Source: Lysobacter soli (GTDB taxonomy: Bacteria; Pseudomonadota; Gammaproteobacteria; Xanthomonadales; Xanthomonadaceae). Taken from it: a DNA stretch of 64,000 nucleotides. Position 1 is the first letter of the stretch. Each line of letters begins with the position of its first letter. A model generated the notes under the pieces. The model searched no databases, had not been told where the DNA came from, and saw only the letters and a program-made list of their open reading frames with translations. Made by a program: the position numbers and the translations under genes. Of the stretch, positions 25,620-35,880 are shown one piece after another. The DNA is taken from NCBI RefSeq assembly GCF_003382285.1, contig NZ_QTJR01000003.1, forward strand, positions 62,001-126,000. Direction: 5' to 3'.

Positions 25620-27074
25620 GTGCTCTGGGCCTGCATCCGCCTGCCGCACCTGGCGCTCGACGCCGTCCTACGCGACGTCGACGACCGCGCACACCCGCTC
25701 GCCCTGGTCACCGGGCCGGCACAACTGCGCACGCTGCTGTCGGTCAACGCGTCCGCGGCCGAAGCCGGCCTGCGCCCCGGCATGCGACTGACCGCCGCGA
25801 ACGCGCTGTGCGCGCAGGCGACGCTGCGCGATCACGACGAACAGCGCGACGCGCGCGCGCATCGCTTCCTCGCCGCGTGGGCGTACCGGCACAGTTCGCT
25901 GGTGAGCGCGCAATGGCCGGGCGCGATCGTGCTGGAAGCCAGCGCGAGCTTCCGCCTCTTCGGCCCCTGGCCGCAGCTGGAAGCGAAGCTGCGTCGCGAA
26001 CTCGACGCACTCGGCTTCCAGCACCGCATCGCACTGGCGCCGACGCCGCGTGCGGCGCAGGTGTTCGCCGGATTGCGCGACGGCTACGCGCTGTCCGATC
26101 GCAATGCGCTCGCACCGACGCTCGATCGCGTGCCGATCCGCCGCGCCGCGCTGCCCGATGAAGCCGGCGTGCGGTTGCACCGCATGGGCATCGGCTCGCT
26201 GAAGGAACTGCGCGAGCTGCCGCGCGATGGCATCCGGCGCCGTTTCGGCCTGCCGCTGCTGGAACACCTCGACCGCCTCTACGGCATCGCCGACGATCCG
26301 CTGGATTGCTACCAGCCGCCCGATCATTTCGATTCGCGCGTGGAGCTCGGCTACGAGGTCGAAAGCCACCAGGCGCTGTTGTTCCCGCTGCGGCGACTGG
26401 TCAACGACCTCGCCGTGTACCTGTCCACGCGCGACGGTGGCGTGCAGCGGTTCGTGATCCGGCTGGAGCACGAAGTGCTCCGGCGCGAGGCCGGCGTGCG
26501 CGAGAAAAGCCACACCGACGTGCAGGTCGGCCTGCTCGCCGCCGAGCGCGACGCATCGCTGCTGATGGACATCGCACGCAACCGGCTGGAACAGGCGTCG
26601 ATCGACAAACCCGTCGTCGGCCTGCGTCTGCTCGCGCGCGAACTGCCGCCGTTCGTGCCGGCCGCGCGCGACCTGTTCGACACGCGCCCCTCGCAGGCGA
26701 TGCCGTGGCCGCAACTGCGCGAACGCCTGCGCGCGCGGCTCGGCGACGACGCGGTGTACCGCATCGCGCCGACGGGCGATCCACGCCCCGAACGCGCCTG
26801 GCGCGCCGCAGGCATCGACGAGGACGCCGCGTGCAATGCGCCCGCGCCCGTGCGTCCGCCCCGCCCCACGTGGCTGCTGGAGCATCCGGTGCCGCTGCGG
26901 CAGTCCGGCCTGCGCATCGTGTCCGGGCCGGAGCGGCTCGAAAGCGGCTGGTGGGACGACGACGACGTCCGCCGCGATTACTACGTGCTGGAAACCCCGC
27001 AGGGCCAGCGCGCCTGGGCGTTCGCCGATCCGGGCAAGCGCGGCGAATGGATGCTGCACGGCTGGTTCGCATGA
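25620..27074 (+). CDS. imuB: ImuB, catalytically inactive Y-family polymerase
   Basis: Protein of 484 residues from GTG 25620. The Y-family fold is recognisable, but the acidic catalytic residues are missing: the first strand reads [12 protein letters not shown], where polymerases have a DxD motif, and the SIDE motif is replaced by [11 protein letters not shown]. Hence it is an adaptor, as in other ImuB proteins. The little-finger region covers about 240-370. The C-terminal part binds DnaE2 and the beta clamp in studied species. Codon use is like the neighbours. It is 9 nt downstream of imuA. Confidence 0.93.
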   Translation: MLWACIRLPHLALDAVLRDVDDRAHPLALVTGPAQLRTLLSVNASAAEAGLRPGMRLTAANALCAQATLRDHDEQRDARAHRFLAAWAYRHSSLVSAQWPGAIVLEASASFRLFGPWPQLEAKLRRELDALGFQHRIALAPTPRAAQVFAGLRDGYALSDRNALAPTLDRVPIRRAALPDEAGVRLHRMGIGSLKELRELPRDGIRRRFGLPLLEHLDRLYGIADDPLDCYQPPDHFDSRVELGYEVESHQALLFPLRRLVNDLAVYLSTRDGGVQRFVIRLEHEVLRREAGVREKSHTDVQVGLLAAERDASLLMDIARNRLEQASIDKPVVGLRLLARELPPFVPAARDLFDTRPSQAMPWPQLRERLRARLGDDAVYRIAPTGDPRPERAWRAAGIDEDAACNAPAPVRPPRPTWLLEHPVPLRQSGLRIVSGPERLESGWWDDDDVRRDYYVLETPQGQRAWAFADPGKRGEWMLHGWFA

Positions 27075-27084
27075 GCACGCGTGC

Positions 27085-30000
27085 ATGAGCTGGGACGACG
27101 CCATCGACGGCGTGGATCGCGAAACGCCCGGCGATCGCGTGCCGCGTGCGTTGCAGGTTGGCCTGCGCCTTCGCCACGCGGCCAACGACGACGTCGACGA
27201 CGACGCGCCGCCGTACGCCGAACTGCATTGCCTGTCCGACTTCAGTTTCCTGCGCGGTGCGGCCAGCGCGGAGGAACTGTTCGAACGCGCCCGCCACTGC
27301 GGCTACCAGGCGCTGGCGATCACCGACGAATGCTCGCTCGCCGGCATCGTGCGCGGGCTGGAAGCGTCCAGGGCGACCAACATGAAGTTGATCGTCGGCA
27401 GCGAATTCCGCCTGGTCGACGACACGCGTTTCGTCCTGCTGGTCGAAAACGCCACCGGCTACACGCGATTGTGCGAACTCATCACGCGCGGGCGCCGTGC
27501 CGCCGGAAAAGGCACGTACAAGCTCTCGCGCGCAGACGTGGAAGCGGTGTTTGGAATCCACGACCCCGGCGCGTTCGCGCTGTGGCTGCCCGATCACGCG
27601 CCGGGCAAAGCTCCGGACGAACCGGCCGGAAGTTGGCTGCGCACCGTGTTCGGCGAGCGCACGCATCTGGCCGTCGAACTGCATCGTGAAGACGACGACG
27701 ATGCGCGGCTGCGCATGCTGATGTCGCTGGCCGATTCGCTCGACATGACGCCGGTCGCGTGCGGCGACGTGCACATGGCCACGCGTCGCCAGCGCATGCT
27801 GCAGGACACGATGACCGCGATCCGGCACAACCTGCCGCTGGACGAATGCGGCGCGCACCTGTTCCGCAACGGCGAACGCCACCTGCGCGCGCGCCGCACG
27901 CTGGCGAACATCCATCCGCACGAACTGCTCGATGCAGCGGTGAAAATCGCCGAGCGCTGCACGTTCAAGCTCGACGAAGACCTGAACTACGAGTATCCGT
28001 TCGAACTGGTGCCAAGCGGTGAAACGCCCGCCTCGCACCTGCGCAACCTGACGCAGGCCGGCATGCGCAGGCGCTGGCCGGACGGCGTTCCGGCGAAGAT
28101 CGTCGGGCAGATCGAATCGGAGCTCGCGCTCATCGCCGAGCTGAAGTACGAGGCGTTCTTCCTCACCGTCGAGGACATCGTCCGATTCGCCAACAGCCGG
28201 AACATCCTCTGCCAGGGGCGCGGGTCTTCGGCCAATTCGGCCGTGTGCTACGCGCTGGGCATCACGTCGGTGGATCCCGCCGAAAGCCGCCTGCTGATGG
28301 CGCGTTTCCTGTCGAAGGAGCGCAACGAGCCGCCCGACATCGACGTGGACTTCGAGCACGAACGCCGCGAGGAAGTGCTGCAGTACGTCTACACCAAGTA
28401 CGGCCGCGAACGCGCCGCGCTGGCGGCGACGGTGATCCGTTACCGCGGCAAGAGCGCGGTGCGCGATGTCGCCAAGGCGTTTGGTTTGCCGCCGGACCAG
28501 GTCGCGCTGCTCGCCGGCTGCTACGGCTGGGGCAACGCCGGCACCGAGATGGAACAGCGTCTGCTCGAATCCGGCTTCGATCCGAAAAACCCGCTGATCC
28601 AGCGCGTGCTGGTCGTGACCGCTCAGCTTGAAAACCATCCGCGCCACCTCTCGCAGCACGTCGGCGGCTTCGTGATTTCGCAGGCGCCATTGTCGACAGT
28701 GGTGCCGGTGGAAAACGCGGCGATGGACGACCGCACCATCATCCAGTGGGACAAGGACGATCTGGAGACGATGAAGCTGCTGAAGGTCGACTGTCTGGCC
28801 CTGGGCATGCTGACCTGCATCCGCAAGGCGCTGGACCTGGTGGAAAAACACCGCGGCCGACGTTACGAACTCGCCACGGTCCCGAAGGAAGACAAGCCCA
28901 CCTACGCGATGATCCAGCGCGCCGATACGGTGGGCGTGTTCCAGATCGAATCGCGCGCGCAGATGACGATGCTGCCGCGCCTGAAACCCGAGAAGTTCTA
29001 CGACCTCGTCATCGAAGTTGCGATCGTGCGACCGGGACCGATCCAGGGCGGCATGGTGCATCCGTACCTGCGACGCCGCATGGGCAAGGAACCGGTGGAA
29101 TATCCGTCGCCCGAGGTCGAGGAAATCCTCAAGCCCACGCTCGGCGTACCGCTGTTCCAGGAGCAGGTGATGGAGCTGGTGATGCATGCCGGCTACAGCG
29201 ACGACGAAGCCGACCGGCTGCGGCGATCGATGGCCGCCTGGCGCGTGGGCGGCGACATGGAGCCGCATCGCGTGCGCATCCGCGAATGCATGCGCAAAAA
29301 GGGATATTCCGAAACCTTCATCGAGCAGATCTTCGAGCAGATCAAGGGCTTCGGTTCGTACGGTTTCCCGCAGAGCCACGCGGCCTCGTTCGCCAAGCTG
29401 GTCTACGTGAGCTGCTGGCTCAAGCGCCACGAACCGGCGGCGTTCGCATGCGCGCTGCTGAATTCGCAGCCGATGGGCTTCTATTCGCCCAGCCAGATCG
29501 TGCAGGACGCGCGGCGCGGTTCGCCCAGACGCGCGCCGGACGAATTCGCCAGCGAGATCGAACGCGCACGCGCCATGCGCGAAGCCGTCGACGTGCTGCC
29601 GGTGGACGTCATGCACAGCGACTGGGATTGCACGCTCGTCGGTGGCGACGAACGCACGCAGCCGGTGATCCGCCTCGGGCTGCGGGAGGTCAAGGGACTG
29701 TCCGAAACATCGGGCAAGGCGATCGCGGCCGCGCGTGCGCGTCGTGCATTCACCGACCTGCAGGACCTGCGTCAGCGCGCCGGACTGGACGAGAAGACCT
29801 GCAAGGCGCTGGCCGAGGCCGACGCGCTGAAAAGCCTGGTCGGCCATCGCCACAACGCGCGCTGGTCGGTCGCGGGGCTCGAACGCCGCCGGCCGCTGCT
29901 GCCCGGCAGCCCGGACGAGGACGACATCGCCCTGCCCGCGCCGCGCATCGGCGAGGAAATCCTGTCCGATTACCGCGCCACGGGCCTGAGCCTGTCGTCG

Positions 30001-30363
30001 CACCCGATGGCGCTGCTGCGCCCGCACCTGGATGCGCAGCGCATCAAGGGATCGCGCGAGCTGCGCGACACGCGCCACGGCCGCGGCGTGCACGTCGCCG
30101 GGCTGGTCACGCAGCGCCAGCGTCCGGCCACGGCGAAGGGCACGATCTTCGTCACGCTGGAAGACGAGCACGGGATGATCAACGTGATCGTCTGGCCCGA
30201 CCTCGCCGCGCGCCAGCGCAAGCCGCTGCTGGATTCCACGCTGCTGTCCGTGCGCGGCCGCTGGGAGCGTGTGGACGGCGTCGAGCACCTTATCGCCGCC
30301 CACCTGACCGACCTGAGCGGGATGCTGGGCGAACTGCAGTCGCCGTCGCGGGATTTCCGCTAG
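27085..30363 (+). CDS. dnaE2: error-prone DNA polymerase DnaE2 (ImuC)
   Basis: Protein of 1092 residues from ATG 27085, 10 nt after the imuB stop. PHP domain at about 43-110 ([16 protein letters not shown]), palm with the catalytic triad motif [17 protein letters not shown], then the thumb and fingers ([18 protein letters not shown]), HhH segment ([20 protein letters not shown]) and C-terminal OB-fold ([13 protein letters not shown]). The tail-tau-binding domain of replicative DnaE1 is absent and length is right for DnaE2. It does error-prone synthesis past damage together with ImuA/ImuB under LexA2 control. Confidence 0.96.
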   Translation: MSWDDAIDGVDRETPGDRVPRALQVGLRLRHAANDDVDDDAPPYAELHCLSDFSFLRGAASAEELFERARHCGYQALAITDECSLAGIVRGLEASRATNMKLIVGSEFRLVDDTRFVLLVENATGYTRLCELITRGRRAAGKGTYKLSRADVEAVFGIHDPGAFALWLPDHAPGKAPDEPAGSWLRTVFGERTHLAVELHREDDDDARLRMLMSLADSLDMTPVACGDVHMATRRQRMLQDTMTAIRHNLPLDECGAHLFRNGERHLRARRTLANIHPHELLDAAVKIAERCTFKLDEDLNYEYPFELVPSGETPASHLRNLTQAGMRRRWPDGVPAKIVGQIESELALIAELKYEAFFLTVEDIVRFANSRNILCQGRGSSANSAVCYALGITSVDPAESRLLMARFLSKERNEPPDIDVDFEHERREEVLQYVYTKYGRERAALAATVIRYRGKSAVRDVAKAFGLPPDQVALLAGCYGWGNAGTEMEQRLLESGFDPKNPLIQRVLVVTAQLENHPRHLSQHVGGFVISQAPLSTVVPVENAAMDDRTIIQWDKDDLETMKLLKVDCLALGMLTCIRKALDLVEKHRGRRYELATVPKEDKPTYAMIQRADTVGVFQIESRAQMTMLPRLKPEKFYDLVIEVAIVRPGPIQGGMVHPYLRRRMGKEPVEYPSPEVEEILKPTLGVPLFQEQVMELVMHAGYSDDEADRLRRSMAAWRVGGDMEPHRVRIRECMRKKGYSETFIEQIFEQIKGFGSYGFPQSHAASFAKLVYVSCWLKRHEPAAFACALLNSQPMGFYSPSQIVQDARRGSPRRAPDEFASEIERARAMREAVDVLPVDVMHSDWDCTLVGGDERTQPVIRLGLREVKGLSETSGKAIAAARARRAFTDLQDLRQRAGLDEKTCKALAEADALKSLVGHRHNARWSVAGLERRRPLLPGSPDEDDIALPAPRIGEEILSDYRATGLSLSSHPMALLRPHLDAQRIKGSRELRDTRHGRGVHVAGLVTQRQRPATAKGTIFVTLEDEHGMINVIVWPDLAARQRKPLLDSTLLSVRGRWERVDGVEHLIAAHLTDLSGMLGELQSPSRDFR

Positions 30364-30460
30364 CGGCTCCCCGCGCGAATGTCCGGTCGAGCCCGCTCGC
30401 CACGTCAAACTCGATGTCGGCCCCTTCGGGCCGCGCATCCCCCTGCAGCCGAGGCTGTCC

Positions 30461-30877
30461 GTGGACGCACCCCGCTACTTCGTCACCTTCCTCGATCCGC
30501 GCACCGGCGAGGCGCGCACGCGCGTTTTCGGGCGTTTCGCCGATCCCGAGCTGGCCGCCCGCGTCGCCCGCGCGCGACTGGGCGAAGCCGGCTGCGAAGT
30601 GCTCGACGTGCGTGCTGAAACCCCAGTGGAAGCGCTGCGCCATCGCATCTCGCGCTCGATCACGCGCACGCTGCGCATTGCACTCGGCACCGGGCTCACG
30701 CTGCTGGCGTACCACGCGCTCTTCCTGCGCACGGGCCCGCGCATCAGCGACATGCCGCTGGGCCGCCTCACGCTCGGCATGCTGCTGACCTTCGGCTTCC
30801 ACGGCGTGCTGATGATCGCCGCGCTGGTGTTCTGCTGGGACATCGCCTTCGGCGAGGGGCCGTATAACGGGCGGTGA
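30461..30877 (+). CDS. conserved hypothetical membrane protein (two transmembrane segments)
   Basis: Protein of 138 residues from GTG 30461. The N-terminal 58 residues (RYFVTFLDPRTGEARTRVFG, ARARLGEAGCEVLDVR) look like a small cytoplasmic alpha/beta module. Two hydrophobic helices follow at about 72-92 and 102-128. No family recognised. It is 97 nt after dnaE2 and may be on its transcript, although a role in mutagenesis cannot be inferred. Confidence 0.6.
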   Translation: MDAPRYFVTFLDPRTGEARTRVFGRFADPELAARVARARLGEAGCEVLDVRAETPVEALRHRISRSITRTLRIALGTGLTLLAYHALFLRTGPRISDMPLGRLTLGMLLTFGFHGVLMIAALVFCWDIAFGEGPYNGR

Positions 30878-30963
30878 TCGTTGCGCGCACCTCGGGTGCG
30901 CTCCGCTTACCCGGGCTACAAAAGCTGGCGCTCTCCTTTGCGGACGTCATCGCGCTTTTCAGC

Positions 30964-31063
30964 CGTCATCCCCGCGAAGGCGGGGATCCATCGTTCCGGC
31001 GCATCACGCTGGCGGAAAGCGTGCCATCGCTGAAGGATGGATTCCCGCCTTCGCGGGAATGAC
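30964..31063. repeat. REPIN-like inverted pair of REP elements
   Basis: Two inverted REP units: GTCATCCCCGCGAAGGCGGG (30964-30983, then GATCCA) and its opposite orientation ATTCCCGCCTTCGCGGGAAT (31041-31060, then GAC), each a small hairpin, with about 45 bp between. The pair can fold into a long cruciform, the layout of REPINs mobilised in trans by RAYT transposases. No RAYT gene is in the window. Confidence 0.85.
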
Positions 31064-31100
31064 AGCAACAAAGCAAAGCTGCGATCCCACCTTCGGCCTA

Positions 31101-31125
31101 GTCCCCGCTTCGCGGGAATGACAGC
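31101..31125. repeat. partial REP element
   Basis: GTCCCCGCTTCGCGGGAATG followed by ACAGC is a third, shortened copy of the same REP unit, 38 bp beyond the REPIN-like pair and upstream of the TSUP gene. Confidence 0.7.
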
Positions 31126-31207
31126 AAAAGGCGCTCTAGCGTCGCAACGCACCTCCACGCGAAACGCCCGCTTACAATGCCCGCCCCTCCCCGCGCGCGG
31201 ACACCCG

Positions 31208-31993
31208 ATGGAACTGGCCACCGACACGATCGCCCTGCTCATGGCGGTCGCCTTCGTCGCCGGTCTCATCGACGCCATCGCGGGCGGCGGCGGGCTGCTG
31301 ACCATCCCCGCGCTGATGGCCGCCGGCATTCCGCCGGTCAACGCCATCGCCACCAACAAGCTGCAAAGCAGCTTCGGCACTGCGAGCGCGGTGGTCGCCT
31401 TCGCGCGCAAGGGGCGCATCGATTTCCGGCGGTTCCTGAAGCCCGCGCTCGGCGCGTTCGTCGGCTCGGCGCTGGGCGCGTGGACGTTGCAGCGGTTGAA
31501 CCCGGCGTTCCTGGCGGGCCTGATTCCGATGCTGCTGATCCTGATGGTGGTGTATTTCCTGCTCGCGCCGAAGGCCAGCGAGGAAGACCGCCAGGGCCGC
31601 ATGGGGCCGATCGCGCTGGTGGCGATCGTCTCGGCGATCGGCTTCTACGACGGCTTCTTCGGCCCGGGTACGGGCTCGTTCCTGACGACCGCGCTGGTGG
31701 CGCTGTTCGGACTGGGGCTGGTGTCGGCCACCGCGCACACCAAGTTCCTCAATCTCTCCAGCAACATCGCCGCGCTCATCACGCTGGTGATCGGCGGCCA
31801 CGTGCTGTGGACCGTCGGCCTGCTGATGGCGGTGTCGAGCATTGCCGGCGGCCAGGTCGGCGCGCACCTGGCGATGCGCGTGGGCGGCAAGGTGATCCGC
31901 CCGCTGCTGGTGACCATGTCGCTGCTGCTCACGATGAAGCTGCTGTCCGACCCCGCCAATCCGCTGCGCGCGTTCGTGATGGCGCACGCCTAG
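31208..31993 (+). CDS. TSUP family sulfite/sulfonate permease-like protein (TauE/SafE)
   Basis: Protein of 261 residues with about eight membrane segments. The TSUP signatures GLIDAIAGGGGLLTIPALMA in the N-terminal half and FYDGFFGPGTGSFLTTALV in the C-terminal half are the two repeat motifs, and NAIATNKLQSSFGTASAV is also typical. The family moves sulfite, sulfoacetate, thiosulfate or other organosulfur anions, usually for export. There is no adjacent sulfur metabolic gene to decide the substrate, although a SulP transporter lies 1.3 kb downstream. The end overlaps the convergent small gene by 4 nt. Confidence 0.9.
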   Translation: MELATDTIALLMAVAFVAGLIDAIAGGGGLLTIPALMAAGIPPVNAIATNKLQSSFGTASAVVAFARKGRIDFRRFLKPALGAFVGSALGAWTLQRLNPAFLAGLIPMLLILMVVYFLLAPKASEEDRQGRMGPIALVAIVSAIGFYDGFFGPGTGSFLTTALVALFGLGLVSATAHTKFLNLSSNIAALITLVIGGHVLWTVGLLMAVSSIAGGQVGAHLAMRVGGKVIRPLLVTMSLLLTMKLLSDPANPLRAFVMAHA

Positions 31994-32187
31994 CGGCTGC
32001 GCGCCTCTTGGCAGGTCGCGCTGCGCAGCGCGACTTCGAGCTTGTACGGCGTGGTCGCGCTCGATACGGCCGAGCGGCATTCGTCCACCGCGCGGGTTGC
32101 TACTGCCATCGACCCCAGCACCGCTAGCGATGCGATCGCGACGACGCCCAGGATCAGCTGGCGTCGGCTGGGAAACGTGTCGGTCAT
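31990..32187 (-). CDS. small secreted or membrane-anchored protein
   Basis: Protein of 65 residues from ATG 32187, fixed by a very strong AGGAGGAGG site 8-10 nt upstream. Residues about 9-29 (QLILGVVAIASLAVLGSMAV) form a signal anchor after a basic start (MTDTFPSRR). The rest has two cysteines (ECRSAV, ATCQEA), suggesting a periplasmic disulphide. No family recognised. It is separate from the long open frame that runs through it. Confidence 0.6.
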   Translation of the reverse strand: MTDTFPSRRQLILGVVAIASLAVLGSMAVATRAVDECRSAVSSATTPYKLEVALRSATCQEARSR

Positions 32188-32346
32188 GGGCGGCCTCCTC
32201 CTCTCTCCGGATATCGGCAGGCCCCGGCGGGACTTTCGGCCAGATTGGCCCCTTCGCCGGCGTGGCCGTCGGGGCGAGGCCGTTGCGTTCGGCTTATACG
32301 AGTGGCCGCCGAACCGCGGCCTGACGCCTTCGAACGGGAGAGACAG

Positions 32347-32889
32347 ATGACCAGGTGGATCGCTCTGGGATGTACCGCCGCCCTTGCCTGCGGCCATGCC
32401 GCCCCGTCGCACGCCCAGACCGCGGCCACCGCGACATCGGCACCCGCGCCGGCCGCCAAGGCCGCGGCCCATGACAACCGCATGGTGCTGGCCGACAACG
32501 AGTCCTTCCTCATGCCGCTGGACGACGCGAAGAACGTCCATCCGGACTACCCGCAGGGCCTGCTCGCGCAGAACCTGCCGCCGCGCACCGTCTGCCTGAT
32601 GGTAGGCATCAGCGAGAAGGGCGCGGTGACCGTGGTCCACAAGGCGCCCGCATCGGAATACTGCGCCACCGATGCCGAACCCGAGTTCCTCGCGGCGTCG
32701 GAAACCGTGGCGAAGACGTGGAAATTCGATCCCGCGCTGCGCTGCGTTTTCCGCAACGTGGAGGACAAGGAACGCGCGAACGCCAGTTGCGCTGGCGGCA
32801 AGAGCGTCCCGCAGGCGGTCACCCTGACCTATCGGATCCGCTTCGAGCAGGTCAACGGACAGCCGAAGGTGCACGTGATCGGCGGCTGA
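32347..32889 (+). CDS. secreted hypothetical protein, TonB C-terminal-like
   Basis: Protein of 180 residues from ATG 32347 (GGGAGAG 6 nt upstream). The signal peptide is TRWIALGCTAALACGHAAPS with cleavage at about AHAQ (residue 24). The mature part, VCLMVGISEKGAVTVVHKAP and ETVAKTWKFDPAL, resembles the TonB C-terminal fold of the lipoprotein at 16381. Four cysteines in the mature part may form disulphides. The function is unknown. Confidence 0.7.
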   Translation: MTRWIALGCTAALACGHAAPSHAQTAATATSAPAPAAKAAAHDNRMVLADNESFLMPLDDAKNVHPDYPQGLLAQNLPPRTVCLMVGISEKGAVTVVHKAPASEYCATDAEPEFLAASETVAKTWKFDPALRCVFRNVEDKERANASCAGGKSVPQAVTLTYRIRFEQVNGQPKVHVIGG

Positions 32890-33012
32890 CGGAAACGCCG
32901 CGCGCCGCATCCGGGCATCGATCGTCCGGGCACGTGGGCCAAGGGCCAATACCGGCGCCCGCAGCCCGGTCCTATGGTGGTGGCATGTCGCGGTGGCCGC
33001 GAGGAGCCCCCC

Positions 33013-33297
33013 ATGCCCGAGGAACACGACGACGCCGTGCTGCAAACGCTGCTGGACCGGCTGCTCCGGTTCCGGCTTCCTCGCGCGCTCGCGGTCAAGC
33101 AGCGCGTCGATGCGGGCGAGTGCCTCACCGACGAGGACATCACCTTCCTCAAGGCCGCGCTGGACGATGCGAAGAGCGGCCAGCAGTACGTCAAGCGCAA
33201 TCCGCAGTTCCATGAACTCGGCGCGCGGATCTCGCAGTTGTACGCCGAGATCGTGAACAAGGCGCTGGAGAACGAACAGGAACGTGGCCGTCGCTGA
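33013..33297 (+). CDS. conserved hypothetical protein
   Basis: Protein of 94 residues from ATG 33013 in a GAGGAGCCCCC context. It is mostly helical and charged (LLRFRLPRALAVKQRVDAGE, DEDITFLKAALDDAKSGQQY). Its 3' end overlaps the SulP gene by 14 nt, so it is the first gene of a unit with SulP and PPK2. No family or function recognised. Confidence 0.65.
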   Translation: MPEEHDDAVLQTLLDRLLRFRLPRALAVKQRVDAGECLTDEDITFLKAALDDAKSGQQYVKRNPQFHELGARISQLYAEIVNKALENEQERGRR

Positions 33298-34960
33298 GTC
33301 GCCCGTGCCGGGGACCAGGCCGCTGCGCGGCGACGTCGTCGCGGGGCTCACCGCCGCTGCGGTCGTGATCCCGAAGGCGATGGCGTACGCGACCATCGCC
33401 GGCCTGCCGATCGAAGTCGGCCTCTACACCGCGTTCGTGCCGATGCTGGTGTACGTGCTGCTTGGCACGTCGCGGCCGTTGTCGGTCAGCACGACGACGA
33501 CCATCGCCATCCTCACCGGCGCGGAACTGTCGATGATCGTGCCCGACGCCGACCCGGCGCGGCTCATCACCGTCACCGCGACGCTCACGCTGATGGTCGG
33601 CGCGATCCTCATCGCCGCGTCGCTGCTGCGGCTGGGCTTCGTCGCGAACTTCATCTCGTTGCCGGTGCTGGTGGGATTCAAGGCCGGCATCGGCGTGGTG
33701 ATCATCGTCGACCAGCTGCCGAAACTGCTCGGCCTGCATTTCGACAAGGGCTCGTTCCTGCACAACATCGGCGAGGTCGTGCGCGGGCTCGGGCACCTGT
33801 CATGGCCGACGCTGGCGGTGGGCCTCGGCACCATCGCGTTGCTGACGTTGATCGAACGCTTCCGGCCGCAATGGCCGGCACCATTGATCGCCGTCGCGGC
33901 CGCGATCGCGGGTGCCGGATTGCTCGGATGGCAGGCCCACGGCATCGATCTGGTCGGCACGGTGCCCAGCGGATTCCCGCACCTGACGATGCCCGACCTC
34001 GATCTCGTCGAGCAGCTGTGGCCCGGCGCGTGCGGCATCGCGCTGATGAGCTTCACCGAAACCATCGCCGTCGGCCGTGCATTCCAGGCGCCGCACGAAC
34101 CGCTGCCACGCGCGAACCGCGAGCTGCTCGCCACCGGTGCGGGCAACGCGGTCAGTGCGTTCTTCGGCGCGATGCCGTCCGGCGGCGGCATGTCGCAGAC
34201 GGCGGTGAACCGCCGCGCCGGCGCGCGCAGCCAGATGGCGCAGGTGTTCACCGCGGGCGCGACGGTCGCCACGATGCTGCTTCTCGCGCCGCTGATCGGG
34301 CTGATGCCGCACGCGACGCTGGCCGCGCTCGTCATCGTGTATTCGATCGGCCTGATCCACCCGGCCGATTTCCGCGACATCCTGCGCGTGCGTCGTACGG
34401 AATTCCTGTGGGCGCTGGCGGCGTTCGCAGGCGTGATGCTGCTGGGCACGTTGAAGGGAATTCTGGTCGCGATCGTGGTGTCGCTGGTGGCGCTCGCGCA
34501 GCAGGCCGCCGATCCGCCGGTACGCGTGCTCGGCCGCAAGCGCGGCACGAACGTGTTCCGCCCGCCATCGCCCGAGCATCCCGACGACGAGACCTTCCCC
34601 GGGCTGCTCCTGCTGAAGCTGGAAGGCCGGCTGTTCTTCATGAACGCCGAACGCGTGGCGGACAAGATCCGGCCGCTCATCGCGCAGCATCGCCCGCGCT
34701 ATGTCGTGATCGATATGTCCGGCCTGTTCGACCTGGAGTACTCCGCGCTCAACGCGCTGGTCGAGGCCGAACGCCGCTATCGCGCCGCGGGCGTGCAGCT
34801 GGTGCTGGCCGAACTCAATCCCGAGGTCTACGCCATGGTCCAGCGCTCACCGCTGGGCCAGGTGCTGGGCGAGGAACGGATGCTGTTCAACCTTGAAGTC
34901 GCGGTCGCGCGCCTGCAGGCAGCCGCGGCCGCGCCACGTCATGCGGAGTCGCCGACATGA
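33284..34960 (+). CDS. SulP family anion transporter with STAS domain
   Basis: Protein of 558 residues from GTG 33284. Twelve-odd membrane segments in the SLC26/SulP fold with the N-terminal signature GLTAAAVVIPKAMAYATIAG (short relative to many SulP proteins, which have about 20 more residues), the anion-site region SGGGMSQTAVN, and a C-terminal cytoplasmic STAS domain (about 430-545, YVVIDMSGLFDLEYSALNAL). SulP proteins move sulfate, bicarbonate or other anions. It overlaps the previous gene by 14 nt and PPK2 by 4 nt, which suggests coupled expression. Confidence 0.92.
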   Translation: MAVAESPVPGTRPLRGDVVAGLTAAAVVIPKAMAYATIAGLPIEVGLYTAFVPMLVYVLLGTSRPLSVSTTTTIAILTGAELSMIVPDADPARLITVTATLTLMVGAILIAASLLRLGFVANFISLPVLVGFKAGIGVVIIVDQLPKLLGLHFDKGSFLHNIGEVVRGLGHLSWPTLAVGLGTIALLTLIERFRPQWPAPLIAVAAAIAGAGLLGWQAHGIDLVGTVPSGFPHLTMPDLDLVEQLWPGACGIALMSFTETIAVGRAFQAPHEPLPRANRELLATGAGNAVSAFFGAMPSGGGMSQTAVNRRAGARSQMAQVFTAGATVATMLLLAPLIGLMPHATLAALVIVYSIGLIHPADFRDILRVRRTEFLWALAAFAGVMLLGTLKGILVAIVVSLVALAQQAADPPVRVLGRKRGTNVFRPPSPEHPDDETFPGLLLLKLEGRLFFMNAERVADKIRPLIAQHRPRYVVIDMSGLFDLEYSALNALVEAERRYRAAGVQLVLAELNPEVYAMVQRSPLGQVLGEERMLFNLEVAVARLQAAAAAPRHAESPT

Positions 34961-35880
34961 AACGCAGCAAGTCCGAAGCCGTATCCCCCGACGGGAACGG
35001 CAAACGCGCCGCGAAGAAGACCGAAGCGAAGAAGAAGCACGCTTCGACGAACCACGGGAAGGCGAAACCCGAGGAATCGAAGGCCGCCGCAGCCAAACAG
35101 GACACCGGCCGCATGAAGCGCAGCGAGTACGAGGATCAGCTGGAGCGGCTTCACGTCGAACTGGTGAAGCTGCAGCAATGGGTGGTCGCGAAGGGCCTGC
35201 GCGTGTGCATCGTGTTCGAAGGCCGCGACACCGCTGGCAAGGGCGGCACCATCAAGGCGATCACCGAACGCGTGAGTTCGCGCGTCTTCCGCGTCATCGC
35301 ACTGCCGGCGCCGAGCGATCGCGAACGCAGCCAGATGTACATCCAGCGCTACGTGCGCTATCTGCCTGCCGCGGGCGAGATCGTGATCTTCGATCGCAGC
35401 TGGTACAACCGCGCCGGCGTCGAACGCGTCATGGGCTTCACGCCCGAGGACAAGGTGCGCACGTTCCTGCAGATCGTTCCGCTGATGGAGAAGACGATCG
35501 TCAAGTCGGGCGTGATCCTGCTCAAGTACTGGCTGGAGGTGAGCGAGGAGGAACAGGAGCGCCGCCTGAAGGAACGCGCCAACGACGGCCGCAAGACCTG
35601 GAAGCTCTCGCCGATGGACCTGAAGTCCTACAGCCGCTGGTACGACTACTCGCGTGCGCGCGACGACATGTTCGCCGCCACCGACACGCCGCACGCACCG
35701 TGGTACGTCGCACGCACCGACGACAAGCGCCGCGGGCGATTGAACATCATCCGGCACCTGCTCGAACACGTGCCGTACGAAGAGCTTCCGCGCGAGAAGG
35801 TGAAGTTCCCCAAGCGCCAGAAACGCGGCGATTACACCCCGCCGGATTACCCGTACAAGTACGTCGAAGAGCGCTATTGA
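34957..35880 (+). CDS. ppk2: polyphosphate kinase 2 family protein
   Basis: Protein of 307 residues from ATG 34957, overlapping the SulP stop (ATGA). Lys-rich N-terminal extension to about residue 52, then the PPK2 domain with Walker A EGRDTAGKGGTIKAI, lid-module arginines and Walker B VIFDRSWYNRAGVERVMGF. It uses polyphosphate to phosphorylate ADP or GDP (class I), or the reverse; class cannot be fixed by eye. The coupling to a SulP anion transporter is conserved in some proteobacteria and hints at sulfate or phosphate homeostasis. Confidence 0.94.
   Translation: MKRSKSEAVSPDGNGKRAAKKTEAKKKHASTNHGKAKPEESKAAAAKQDTGRMKRSEYEDQLERLHVELVKLQQWVVAKGLRVCIVFEGRDTAGKGGTIKAITERVSSRVFRVIALPAPSDRERSQMYIQRYVRYLPAAGEIVIFDRSWYNRAGVERVMGFTPEDKVRTFLQIVPLMEKTIVKSGVILLKYWLEVSEEEQERRLKERANDGRKTWKLSPMDLKSYSRWYDYSRARDDMFAATDTPHAPWYVARTDDKRRGRLNIIRHLLEHVPYEELPREKVKFPKRQKRGDYTPPDYPYKYVEERY

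Noticed and set aside
26401-30438. 1345-residue open frame on the minus strand opposite imuB/dnaE2
   Set aside because: It is antisense to strongly supported polymerase genes; its composition (Arg/His/Gln-rich) is what GC-rich codons give in the opposite frame, and no domain is visible.
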